NCBI GenBank assembly: GCA_046565595.1
Contig: JBKHYG010000035.1
Location: forward strand, 1-28,259
Length of the DNA stretch: 28,259 nucleotides
Direction of reading: 5' to 3'
Source: JBKHYG01 sp046565595
Lineage (GTDB): Bacteria > Actinomycetota > AC-67
The notes below the pieces were generated by a model. It saw only the letters and a list, made by a program, of their open reading frames with translations, ran no database searches and had not been told where the DNA came from. The position numbers were made by a program, and so were the translations under genes. Below, piece by piece: positions 1 through 7,331 of this stretch (position 1 is its first letter; each line of letters begins with the position of its first letter).

Positions 1-2
1 AG

Positions 3-617
3 TATCAGGTCTATGGCTTGCCTGCAGGCTCCTACAAGCTGCAGTTCAGCGACTGCCAGTGGCCCGAGCGGTACGCCCGCGAATGGTTCGACGACCAGCC
101 GACCTTCCAGCAAGCGACCATCCTCGATGTGACCGCCGGACATGCGACCGATGCTGACGCTTCGCTCGCACTCATGCCCTCGCCAGACGGTGCCATCGAG
201 AGCCTGGAGGTCAAGCCGGTGCCTCTGCAGACCGACGCAGCGACCGTTCCCGGCCCCGGCCATCAGCGGCGCATCGAGGTTTCGGCGACCAACCGTGGAG
301 ACGGATCTGGTTGGGGCGTTCTGCGGGTGACCGTCACGACGAAGTCGGATGGATACACCAAGACCTTGCACTCTGAGTACCTCGATCTCGATCCCGGAGA
401 GACCGTCGAGCGGACGGTTGATTGGGACGCCACGGGTCAGGTAGGCGACGCCAAGATCACGGCGATGATCTGTCTAGATGAGGACATCCGCTATGAGAAC
501 AACTCGAGGCAGGTCTCCAGTTATGCCGTGGTGGGCGGGACGGGCGTTGGGGCAACCGTCACATCAAGCCCGTTCACTCGTCCACCATCCTGTGAGCCGG
601 TGTTCTTCTCCCAGTGA
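3..617 (+). CDS. Secreted/surface protein, 3' end only (carboxypeptidase-regulatory-like + CARDB-like domains)
   Basis: The reading frame is open from the window edge, so the gene starts upstream; the TTG at 18 is an internal Leu codon. The visible start, GLPAGSYKLQF followed by an aromatic-rich stretch with EWFDD, looks like the end of a carboxypeptidase-regulatory-like beta-sandwich repeat, common in actinobacterial secreted proteins. About residues 60-165 of the visible part resemble a CARDB-type adhesion module: an alternating strand pattern, a TNRGDGSG turn, LDLDPGET, and a late ENNSRQ motif. No membrane anchor or sorting signal is seen at the C-terminus. The last 97 bases overlap the 3' end of the convergent histidine kinase gene. 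The domain reading is an inference from pattern; the substrate and role are unknown. Confidence 0.7.
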   Translation, partial: YQVYGLPAGSYKLQFSDCQWPERYAREWFDDQPTFQQATILDVTAGHATDADASLALMPSPDGAIESLEVKPVPLQTDAATVPGPGHQRRIEVSATNRGDGSGWGVLRVTVTTKSDGYTKTLHSEYLDLDPGETVERTVDWDATGQVGDAKITAMICLDEDIRYENNSRQVSSYAVVGGTGVGATVTSSPFTRPPSCEPVFFSQ

Positions 618-2239
618 TCTAGGGCCGCCGGCCTTGGGCGGGCTTCGGCAACAGCGATCGAGAACCGCGCGATGGTGCCGCCGGTTGGGTTGTCCTCTAG
701 CCATATCCGGCCGCCGTGTTTACGAACCAAGGTCGCGGCGATCGTTAGGCCGAGACCGGTTCCTGGATAGCGGTGGCGGGGGTGCACGCGACGGAAGGGC
801 TCGAACACGCGATCGTGCTGAGCCTCGGGGACGCCTATACCGTCGTCGATGACGGAAACGACGACGGTGTCTGCCAGGTGCACAGCGTCGATACGGATGG
901 AGGGATGACCGCCGGGCGCGCGGAAGCGCAGCGCGTTAGAGAGCAGGTTGTCAAGGATCAGCCTTAGGAGCAGCGAGTCGCCCATGACCGATGGGAGCGG
1001 GGCGACCTCGATATTCGCCGATGCTTCGCGGATCTGTTCCGAGCGCCATCCCAGCAGTTCGTCGACGACATGTTCCAGGTCCACCTGACGCCATTCGGGC
1101 TCGAGCCCACCGGTCTGCGAGTAACCCAACAGGTCCTCGACCAAGCTTCGGAGCCGCTCTGCACTGGACACCGCGATGTCGATGTACTCGTCAGCGGCGG
1201 TATCGAGCCGGCCTCGGTATCGCTCTCCTAACAGGCTGAGGTAGGCCCCAAGCATCCGCAGCGGCTCCTGCAACTCGTGGCTCGAAAGGTAGGCGAACTG
1301 CGCGAGTTCAGCATTGCTCTGCCTCAACTCTTCCTGCTGGACCCGCAGATCCTCAGCGGTGTCGCGCAACTCTTGCGTCGTAGAACGCAGGTCCTCGATG
1401 AGGACCGATCCGCCTTGCAGCACCAGCGACACCAGGACCGTCGCGACCTGGACGGCAGGCAAGCTGCGGTCGATCGTGCTGGCGAGGTCCGCGAAGGGTC
1501 CTGATCCGAACGCTGTCCAATAGGGAGACCCGACCGCGCAGATCAGCATCCCGAGGGCGATGCCAGGCGGCCCCAGGCGGACCGCGGTCCACCCAAGTGC
1601 CCCGAGCAGCAGGTACTGGCTCATCTCTCCGATCAGCGGCGAGATGAAGACCTGGTCGTACATCACCAGCAGCCCGAAACCGATCGCGAGCATCGACGCG
1701 ACTAGTTCCATCGGCCGAGCAGGCACCCCGGATCTCCAGGACTCGAACAGCGGGATGATGATGAACACCGAGAGCAGGTGCGGAACGAATATGGCCAACG
1801 CCTCTGGCCCAGGAGATCCACCAGCCGCGAGGCTCGCGAACGCTGCGACGGCCGCTCCGGCTGCCGGTCCTGCGGTGTTGCTGGCGAGTATGAAGCCCAG
1901 GCTGCGCGCGCCCCCTGCATCTCGTTCGAGGAGCAGGTGCCGGAACCGGCAAGCGACATGGATCTCGGCCAAGAGAACGACACCCGCGATCGCAGCTGCG
2001 GCGACGCCTCCATGGTGCCCGAACACCGCGTACGCCCCGCTGACCGCAAAGGCTCGCACCGGGTGCTTGGTGGCGGACTCCCACCAGCAGCAACCCCATA
2101 CGGCGATCCCTACCGAGAACAGGAATGTCGGCTCGCCAGCCGGACCCGCGATCGTTTGCTCGACAGAGATGCTCGCGATGAAGGCAGCGAGGAACGCCAA
2201 TTCTCGGGGAACGGTGGCGAGTCGCTGGCGGCTGTTCAT
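521..2239 (-). CDS. MASE1-type membrane sensor histidine kinase (short paralogue)
   Basis: About 572 residues. An N-terminal half with roughly eight hydrophobic segments (about residues 10-280) resembles the MASE1 integral-membrane sensor domain. A short coiled coil (about 285-315) leads to a HisKA domain with the phospho-accepting His near residue 321 in SSHELQEPLR. The HATPase_c domain has an N box (DNLLSNALRF), a G1 box (DDGIGVPE) and a G2-like GTGLGL. The ATG at 2239 is chosen because it overlaps the upstream kinase stop as ATGA; an in-frame start at 2347 would overlap that gene by over 100 bases. No PAS domain is present, unlike its neighbour. A tail of about 45 residues follows the ATPase fold and overlaps the convergent gene by 97 bases. 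No receiver gene is adjacent; the stand-alone regulator at 12710-13117 belongs to a class often used by kinases with this H box. The ligand is unknown. Confidence 0.88.
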   Translation of the reverse strand: MNSRQRLATVPRELAFLAAFIASISVEQTIAGPAGEPTFLFSVGIAVWGCCWWESATKHPVRAFAVSGAYAVFGHHGGVAAAAIAGVVLLAEIHVACRFRHLLLERDAGGARSLGFILASNTAGPAAGAAVAAFASLAAGGSPGPEALAIFVPHLLSVFIIIPLFESWRSGVPARPMELVASMLAIGFGLLVMYDQVFISPLIGEMSQYLLLGALGWTAVRLGPPGIALGMLICAVGSPYWTAFGSGPFADLASTIDRSLPAVQVATVLVSLVLQGGSVLIEDLRSTTQELRDTAEDLRVQQEELRQSNAELAQFAYLSSHELQEPLRMLGAYLSLLGERYRGRLDTAADEYIDIAVSSAERLRSLVEDLLGYSQTGGLEPEWRQVDLEHVVDELLGWRSEQIREASANIEVAPLPSVMGDSLLLRLILDNLLSNALRFRAPGGHPSIRIDAVHLADTVVVSVIDDGIGVPEAQHDRVFEPFRRVHPRHRYPGTGLGLTIAATLVRKHGGRIWLEDNPTGGTIARFSIAVAEARPRPAALDHWEKNTGSQDGGRVNGLDVTVAPTPVPPTTA

Positions 2240-4254
2240 GCGGTCTTGCGGAGCGCTCCTGAGATCGTGAACCGGAACCTGCTGCCGCCCTCTGGACCTG
2301 CTTCGACCCAGATCCGACCGCCATGGCGATCGATGATCTTCTTGCATACGGCAAGGCCGATGCCGTTGCCTTCGAAACGCTTGCGTGATGCGAGACGACG
2401 GAAGGGCTGGAAGATCCGTTCCCTCTGTTCCTCAGGGATGCCGATGCCGTTGTCCGACACCGTCACACACCATGAATCACCCCACCGCTCTGCCTCTAGG
2501 ACGACCTTCGGTTCCTGCTGGTCGCAGAACTTCAGTGCATTCCCGATGAGGTTCTGGAACACCTGAACGAGAAGCACCTTGTTGGCCAGAACCTCTGGAA
2601 GGTCACCGACCTCCACACGGGCGCCTCTGCGATCGATGGCCCCGCGCAGCAGAGCGATCGCATCGACGGCGGCGTCCTTGGCAGACACGAGCGTCGGATC
2701 CAGGACGGTGGTACCGGCTCGTGAATAGGTAAGGAGATCGTGGACCAGAGCCTGCATCCGCTCCGCCCCGTCGGCAGCGAAGTGGATGTACTCGTCAGCA
2801 TCGTTGTCGAGTTGGCCACCGTAGCGTTCCGCTAGCAGCTTGACATAGAAACTGACCATCCGAAGCGGCTCTTGAAGGTCGTGGCTCGCCACATAGGCGA
2901 ACTCCGCCAGATCGTGATTGCTCCGCTCGAGTTCGTTCGCGAACCGACGGAGGTCCTCCTCGGCCCGCTTACGGTCGCGGATGTCGCGTAGCACCAGCGT
3001 GATCGCGGGAACCCCACCGACCTCGTGCGCCACCGTCGAGGCTTCGACGACGATCTCTTGTCCGTCGAGTGTTCGCACGGTCAACTCGACCAGCCTGCCA
3101 AGGACCGTATCGGTGGCGCCTTCGTGGACCGGCTGAAGTCCGGCCAGGACCCAGCCCCTACTCTCCTCGCTGAGGAAATCCCACAGGCCGCGCCCCTCTA
3201 GATCGTCGGCGCCAAAGAGCGTCGATGCCGCGCCGTTGACTGCGACCATCTCGCCGTCTGGTCGGACGGTGACGATCGCGTCTGGAACCGCGTCCCTGAT
3301 GATGCGCATCTCTTCGGCTTGCTCGTCGACCCGACGAGCGGCTTCCCGTCGCATCTGGATGACGATCGCGACCAGGACCAGCCCGACAGTCAGAGCGATA
3401 TAGGTCACCTGGTTCGTCGAGATGACCTCTTGCGTAGAGATCTCTGCTGAGCCCGGAGGCCGGTAACCCCGCGAGGTGAACCACGAGGACAGCACCAGGT
3501 AGCAGGTCAGCAGGGTCAGGATCGCGCGCCGTCCAACGGCTACTGCCATCCATATGAGCAACGCGATCGCAGTCATGGATAGGAACGAGAGCGTGGTTGG
3601 CTGCAGATCGGTGGTCCAGATGGGAAGTACGATCACGACGCCACCGATGACGCTGACGGCGGCGCGCACCGAACTCTTGCTATCGCAGTACCTGCCTCGG
3701 CTCCAGGCCACCCATAGGCAGGTCACCAGCAAAGATCCGAGCGCGAAGCTCACCGCCCACAGTTCGACCGCTTCTCTGATGTTCGGCTGCCGGATGTTGG
3801 TCAGAGGAAGCAAGGCTCCCCCGACGATCACCGCGAGGGTGCCGCCAACGACGCTGGCGACGAGGATCTTCACCAATCCCTGTGGCCTGTCCAGCAGCCC
3901 CCTCGGGTCTCGGCCGCCTCGAGAAAGCAGCACCGCGGGAAGGAACCAGCTCAGGTTCAGGACCAGGAGCACCAAGGCTGCATCCGCGCCAACCAGACCG
4001 AACCTCGGCAGCCGGTAGACCATCAGAGCCGTGGCACCGAGACCCAAGATGGACCACAGGCGGCGATCGACCGCCAGCAGTGCGGCAACCATCACGCCCG
4101 TCGGCAGCCAGGCGATGGCCCTTCCTTCCGGATCGACCAGGTAACGGTTCAGTTCCAGCGTCGCCCAGAAGAGCGCGATCGACACGATGACAGGTAGCAC
4201 CGGACGCAGAGCGCCCAGGTTGAACGACCTTTGGGTACGAAGTTCGCTATCCAC
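2236..4254 (-). CDS. MASE1-PAS sensor histidine kinase (long paralogue)
   Basis: 672 residues. A MASE1-like membrane region with about eight to ten hydrophobic segments occupies roughly residues 15-310. A PAS domain follows (about 315-435; VPDAIVTVRPDGEMVAVN is its opening strand pattern). HisKA carries the acceptor His at about 458 (VASHDLQEPLR), and HATPase_c has FQNLIGNALKF, SDNGIGIPEEQ and GNGIGL. The start is GTG at 4254, preceded by a GGAGGG ribosome site about seven bases away. It is the first gene of a two-kinase pair; its TGA overlaps the ATG of the next kinase, so the two are probably translationally coupled. The shared architecture and near-identical H-box context point to an old tandem duplication followed by loss or gain of the PAS module. 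MASE1 is a known membrane sensory domain; the signal here cannot be read from sequence. Confidence 0.9.
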   Translation of the reverse strand: MDSELRTQRSFNLGALRPVLPVIVSIALFWATLELNRYLVDPEGRAIAWLPTGVMVAALLAVDRRLWSILGLGATALMVYRLPRFGLVGADAALVLLVLNLSWFLPAVLLSRGGRDPRGLLDRPQGLVKILVASVVGGTLAVIVGGALLPLTNIRQPNIREAVELWAVSFALGSLLVTCLWVAWSRGRYCDSKSSVRAAVSVIGGVVIVLPIWTTDLQPTTLSFLSMTAIALLIWMAVAVGRRAILTLLTCYLVLSSWFTSRGYRPPGSAEISTQEVISTNQVTYIALTVGLVLVAIVIQMRREAARRVDEQAEEMRIIRDAVPDAIVTVRPDGEMVAVNGAASTLFGADDLEGRGLWDFLSEESRGWVLAGLQPVHEGATDTVLGRLVELTVRTLDGQEIVVEASTVAHEVGGVPAITLVLRDIRDRKRAEEDLRRFANELERSNHDLAEFAYVASHDLQEPLRMVSFYVKLLAERYGGQLDNDADEYIHFAADGAERMQALVHDLLTYSRAGTTVLDPTLVSAKDAAVDAIALLRGAIDRRGARVEVGDLPEVLANKVLLVQVFQNLIGNALKFCDQQEPKVVLEAERWGDSWCVTVSDNGIGIPEEQRERIFQPFRRLASRKRFEGNGIGLAVCKKIIDRHGGRIWVEAGPEGGSRFRFTISGALRKTA

Positions 4255-4267
4255 GGGGTTCCCTCCA

Positions 4268-4289
4268 CCTGGAGCATCGGCACTCCAGG
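4268..4289 (-). promoter_or_regulatory. Leader hairpin next to the ribosome site of the long kinase
   Basis: On the minus strand CCTGGAG pairs with CTCCAGG (7-bp stem, 8-base loop), and the second arm is followed directly by the TGGAGGG ribosome site for the GTG at 4254. The CTCC of that arm could instead pair with the GGAG of the ribosome site across an AGGT loop, so two folds exclude each other. This could be a weak terminator after znuB or a translation switch. Only the complementarity is observed. Confidence 0.3.
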
Positions 4290-4329
4290 CGGGGTCCTTA
4301 ACGGCCGGGTTGGACCGGTTATCCGCAGG

Positions 4330-5184
4330 TCAGGCCCGGTGCGGGTGGGCGTGATGCTCGTCGGGTCCATGTTCGGTCAGCGACGGCGAACCCGTGCGTC
4401 CTTTGACCGTCAGGACCACGACGAACGAAAGCGCCGAAACCAGGACGATCGCCCCGCCGGGTGCGATCGGCGCGGCTCTGGAAGCGGTGAGGCCAACGAC
4501 GACCGAAACCACCCCGAATAGCGATCCGAGCAGGAGGCTCGATCGCATCGATCCGGCCAGAGCACGGGCCGCACCGACCGGAAGCACCATGAGCGCCGCT
4601 ACCAGCAGAACCCCGACGACTCGCATCGAGAGCACGACCGTCAGGGCCGCGATCACGGTCAGAAGGGTCGAGAGCCCGGCGACCGGCAACCCTGCGACGC
4701 GCGCACCCTCGGGGTCGATGGACATCGCCGAGAAGGCCCGGCCGCTGACCGCGACGACGATCGCGACCGCTGTTCCGCCGACCGCGATCCAGATCACCTC
4801 TCCCTGTGAGACGGTCAGGATCTGTCCGAACAGAACGCCGAGCACCGAGGCGTCGAACCCGTCGGCAGCGCTGAGCAGCACGACGCCTGATGCGATACCG
4901 ATGTAGAACAGCAGCGCGAGGACCAGGTCTCCGGCGATCCCTCGGCGCGTCATGGCATCGACCGCCACCGCTCCAAGCACGCTGGCGATCAAGGCGACCG
5001 GTAGCGGAGCGACTCCGACGGCGGTCCCCAACGCGACCCCGGCGAAGGCCAGGTGCCCCAACCCGTCGCCGAGCAACGACAGCCGCCGCTGAACCAGGAA
5101 CGAGCCGACCAGAGGTGCGACGGCTCCCACGATCACTCCCGCTATCAGAGCGAGTTGCATGAAGCGAACATCGAAGGGCCACAT
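4330..5184 (-). CDS. znuB: Zinc ABC transporter permease ZnuB
   Basis: 284 residues with eight or nine hydrophobic segments of the ABC-3 (ZnuB/MntB) permease family. Family signatures include FLVQRRLSLLGDGLGHLAFAG near the N-terminus, where polar and charged residues contact the ATPase and line the path, and the later GVLLVAALMVLPVGAAR segment. It forms the inner-membrane channel for zinc delivered by ZnuA and is driven by ZnuC. The ATG at 5184 shares one base with the znuC stop (TGATG), a tight operon coupling. The C-terminus ends in a hydrophilic His-rich tail, EHGPDEHHAHPHRA, with four His and several acidic residues, which could bind metal on one membrane face; that is an inference. The length is normal for the family. 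The metal is called zinc from ZnuA ligands and the Zur operator. Confidence 0.92.
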   Translation of the reverse strand: MWPFDVRFMQLALIAGVIVGAVAPLVGSFLVQRRLSLLGDGLGHLAFAGVALGTAVGVAPLPVALIASVLGAVAVDAMTRRGIAGDLVLALLFYIGIASGVVLLSAADGFDASVLGVLFGQILTVSQGEVIWIAVGGTAVAIVVAVSGRAFSAMSIDPEGARVAGLPVAGLSTLLTVIAALTVVLSMRVVGVLLVAALMVLPVGAARALAGSMRSSLLLGSLFGVVSVVVGLTASRAAPIAPGGAIVLVSALSFVVVLTVKGRTGSPSLTEHGPDEHHAHPHRA

Positions 5185-5927
5185 CAGCGCAGGCCTTCCA
5201 ACCAGACCGGGAGATCGTCGTCGTGCAGACCCAGGGAAACTCCTCTGGATGCGAGATCCCTCGGGGAGCCGTCGAACACGATGCGACGCTTCAGGATCAA
5301 GATCCGATCCAGGTCCTCTGACACCGCGCTCAGGTCGTGACTGACCAACAGGATGCTCGCATCGCGCCTCTGCCTCACCTGACGCAACGCGTCTCGGAAA
5401 GCTCTTTGGGAACCGGCGTCGACCCCGGCGGTCGGCTCGTCCAGGATCAGGAGGTCAGGTTCTGTGGCGAGGGCTTTGGCGATCAGGACGCGTTGCTGCT
5501 GACCGCCGGATAGTTCCCCGACCCGTTTGCGCCGATGCTGCGAGAGTCCGACGATGTCGATGGCGGCTGCGACCACCTCGAGATCGTGGCTGTTGGTCCG
5601 AAGCCACCATCTGGGTCCGAGCCTTCCGAGCCGAACGACCTCCTCGACGGTCGCCGGCAGATCAGTGGGCAGGTAGAGCCTCTGCGGGACGAAGCCGATG
5701 CGGCTGCGGTGCTCTGCGCTTGGCGGCCCTCCGAACAGTCGCACCTCTCCCTGCGAGGGCTCCATCAGTCCGAGCAGGACCCGCAACAGCGTCGTCTTGC
5801 CGCTGCCGTTGGGTCCAGCCAGAGCCACGAACTCTCCGGGCGCGATGGACAGATCCACCGGCCCGAGGACCTCCTCTCCCCCGTACCCGGCGCGCACGCC
5901 CGTAGCGGCGATCACGGCAGAGGACAT
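5184..5927 (-). CDS. znuC: Zinc ABC transporter ATP-binding protein ZnuC
   Basis: 247 residues. Walker A is GPNGSGKTT near residue 40, the Q-loop is in IGFVPQ, the ABC signature is LSGGQQQRV, Walker B is LLILDEPT with the catalytic Glu, and the switch His is in LLVSHDLSAV. This is a complete, probably active ATPase that powers metal import through ZnuB. The start at 5927 (MSSAVIAATGVRAGYGG) is chosen because upstream in-frame codons would run into the znuA coding region as low-complexity Arg-rich sequence. The start overlaps the znuA 3' end by 16 bases and the stop overlaps znuB by one base, so the three genes form one transcription unit. Confidence 0.93.
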   Translation of the reverse strand: MSSAVIAATGVRAGYGGEEVLGPVDLSIAPGEFVALAGPNGSGKTTLLRVLLGLMEPSQGEVRLFGGPPSAEHRSRIGFVPQRLYLPTDLPATVEEVVRLGRLGPRWWLRTNSHDLEVVAAAIDIVGLSQHRRKRVGELSGGQQQRVLIAKALATEPDLLILDEPTAGVDAGSQRAFRDALRQVRQRRDASILLVSHDLSAVSEDLDRILILKRRIVFDGSPRDLASRGVSLGLHDDDLPVWLEGLR

Positions 5928-6757
5928 CCCAGCCCCTCGGCTAGCGACTCTAGGTTCGCCGTCATCCGCTCGAGGTACGGTCCGTGAACGGCGTTCTCCA
6001 GCGGATCTAGCGTCGCGACATCTACTTCGGCTTCGTCGGCGAGTGCGCGCGCGATCCGCTCTGGCGAGCCGAGTTCGGTGAAGATCACCTCGGACCGGGT
6101 CTGGCGCACCACCCTGGCCAGTTCGGCGATCCGGCTGGCGGTGGGTTCGGCTCCAGGGACGCGTCCGAGCAGGCTCTCGATGCGCAGACCGAACCGCTCC
6201 CACCGGACGAAGGCATCGTGCATCACGATTACGGTCTTGCGTTCACACCCTGCCAGGATGCTCTCCCACCGATCCGAATGGTCATCGAGGGTTACCTCGA
6301 GGTTCCGTGCGCGGGTCCGAACCTCTGTCGGGTCCGCTACCAGCGGAGCCAGAGCCTCTCCGAGACCTCGAGCAACATCCGCCCACGCTTTGGGATCGAG
6401 CCACAGGTGCGGATCCTCATCGGCCGGTTCGACATGATCGGCTGCCACCAGCAGCGGCAGATCGTTGGAAACCACGGCCCGATCGACCGCGGGCTGGAAC
6501 CCTTCGGCGACCGTGACCACCAGGCTCGCTCGGGTCAGCTCTTCCAGGTCCGCAGAATCCAACTCGAGGTCGTGGGGCTCGACGCCGGGCGCGGCCAGAG
6601 AGACCACCCTGACCCGGTCGCCAGCGATCGTGTTGACGAGCTCCTCGATCGGCCAGGCGGTCACGACGACCGTCGCCCTCTCGTCACTTCGCTGGGTGGT
6701 ACCGCATGCGGCGACCAGGATGCCGACCGAGATACCCGCTATCACCTTGCTCCACAT
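5912..6757 (-). CDS. znuA: Zinc-binding lipoprotein ZnuA
   Basis: 281 residues. An N-terminal lipoprotein signal (ISVGILVAAC, lipid-modified Cys at about 18) is followed by the two-lobed cluster A-I binding fold. Expected metal ligands are visible: His in EPHDLELDS, His in DPHLWLDPKAW, His in VIVMHDAFVRW and Asp in TLDPLENAV. A His rather than Glu at the third position is typical of zinc rather than manganese receptors. The long His-rich loop found in many ZnuA proteins is absent. ATG 6757 is chosen since it puts a short basic n-region before the hydrophobic core; ATG 6766 is an alternative three codons earlier. Either start lies inside the Zur box, so the transcript would be nearly leaderless. 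It heads znuA-znuC-znuB. Confidence 0.9.
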   Translation of the reverse strand: MWSKVIAGISVGILVAACGTTQRSDERATVVVTAWPIEELVNTIAGDRVRVVSLAAPGVEPHDLELDSADLEELTRASLVVTVAEGFQPAVDRAVVSNDLPLLVAADHVEPADEDPHLWLDPKAWADVARGLGEALAPLVADPTEVRTRARNLEVTLDDHSDRWESILAGCERKTVIVMHDAFVRWERFGLRIESLLGRVPGAEPTASRIAELARVVRQTRSEVIFTELGSPERIARALADEAEVDVATLDPLENAVHGPYLERMTANLESLAEGLGCPLP

Positions 6758-6771
6758 GAGAATCATTCTCA
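6757..6771. promoter_or_regulatory. Zur/Fur-type operator (perfect 7-1-7 palindrome)
   Basis: TGAGAATCATTCTCA is a perfect inverted repeat of seven bases around a central base and matches the TGAnAATnATTnTCA pattern of actinobacterial Zur boxes. It covers the zur stop codon (6769-6771) and the proposed znuA start (6757), 11 bases apart. Zinc-loaded Zur bound here would block znuACB transcription. Because it lies at the znuA 5' end and inside the zur 3' end, the znu promoter must be within zur coding sequence or very close to it. Confidence 0.88.
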
Positions 6772-7206
6772 CATAGAGGCGCAGTCTGCGCAACTCCCTA
6801 CGACATCCAGGCGATGGGCCTCCATCCGGAACCCCTTGGCACGAGCAGCAGCGGCCAGGCCGCGCGAGGCTGCCGTCTCGATGTCCTTGCCCGGCTCGAA
6901 ATCCTCGACGCGTCCGCACTCGGTGCAGATCAGATGGTGGTGGTGTCTCTGGCTCAGATCATCGGCGAGTTCGAACCGCGAGTGGATGCCGGCTTCGATA
7001 CGGTGCACCACCCCTGTCTCGGTCAAAACTGCGAGGTTGCGGTAGACCGAGGATTGGGCCAGGTCAGGCTCGGCATCGCAGATCTCGGGGACCGTCAGAG
7101 GCGCGGTCGCATCAGACAGCACACGCACGATCGTGGAACGCACGGCGGTGACCCTCTGGCCCGCCGACCGCAATCGGCTGGCGGCGGCATCTCTCACGCC
7201 ACGCAT
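6769..7206 (-). CDS. zur: Zinc-responsive Fur-family repressor (Zur)
   Basis: 145 residues, normal for the Fur family. The N-terminal winged helix includes the recognition region SSVYRNLAVLTETG. The dimer/metal domain begins with HHHHLICTECGRVEDF and ends with CADC, giving the two CxxC pairs of the structural zinc site (CTEC and CADC). The HHHH and following acidic residues fit the regulatory metal site. The assignment to Zur rather than Fur or PerR rests on position: it directly precedes znuACB and a Zur-type box lies at the gene boundary. Start ATG 7206. It probably represses the znu genes; whether it is autoregulated is not clear, as no second box is visible upstream of 7206. Confidence 0.9.
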   Translation of the reverse strand: MRGVRDAAASRLRSAGQRVTAVRSTIVRVLSDATAPLTVPEICDAEPDLAQSSVYRNLAVLTETGVVHRIEAGIHSRFELADDLSQRHHHHLICTECGRVEDFEPGKDIETAASRGLAAAARAKGFRMEAHRLDVVGSCADCASM

Positions 7207-7252
7207 GACAACATCTTAGGCAGGCACCGCCTGGGCGATCCGCGGCGTATCA

Positions 7253-7331
7253 CGGCCGAGATCAGGGTGTGTCTGCAGAGCGTCCGAGATCCGAACCGCA
7301 CCGCGGCCCGGGTCAGGGTTTGTCTGCAGAG
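7253..7331. repeat. Degenerate 51-bp tandem repeat of the mscS 3' end
   Basis: Copies at 7253-7280 and 7304-7331 match at 24 of 28 bases, period 51, and weaker similarity extends upstream of both. The right copy holds the mscS stop with codons for SADKP; the left copy, beyond the stop, would read SADTP followed by TGA at the matching place. It is a duplicated gene end in the mscS-zur spacer. Confidence 0.65.
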
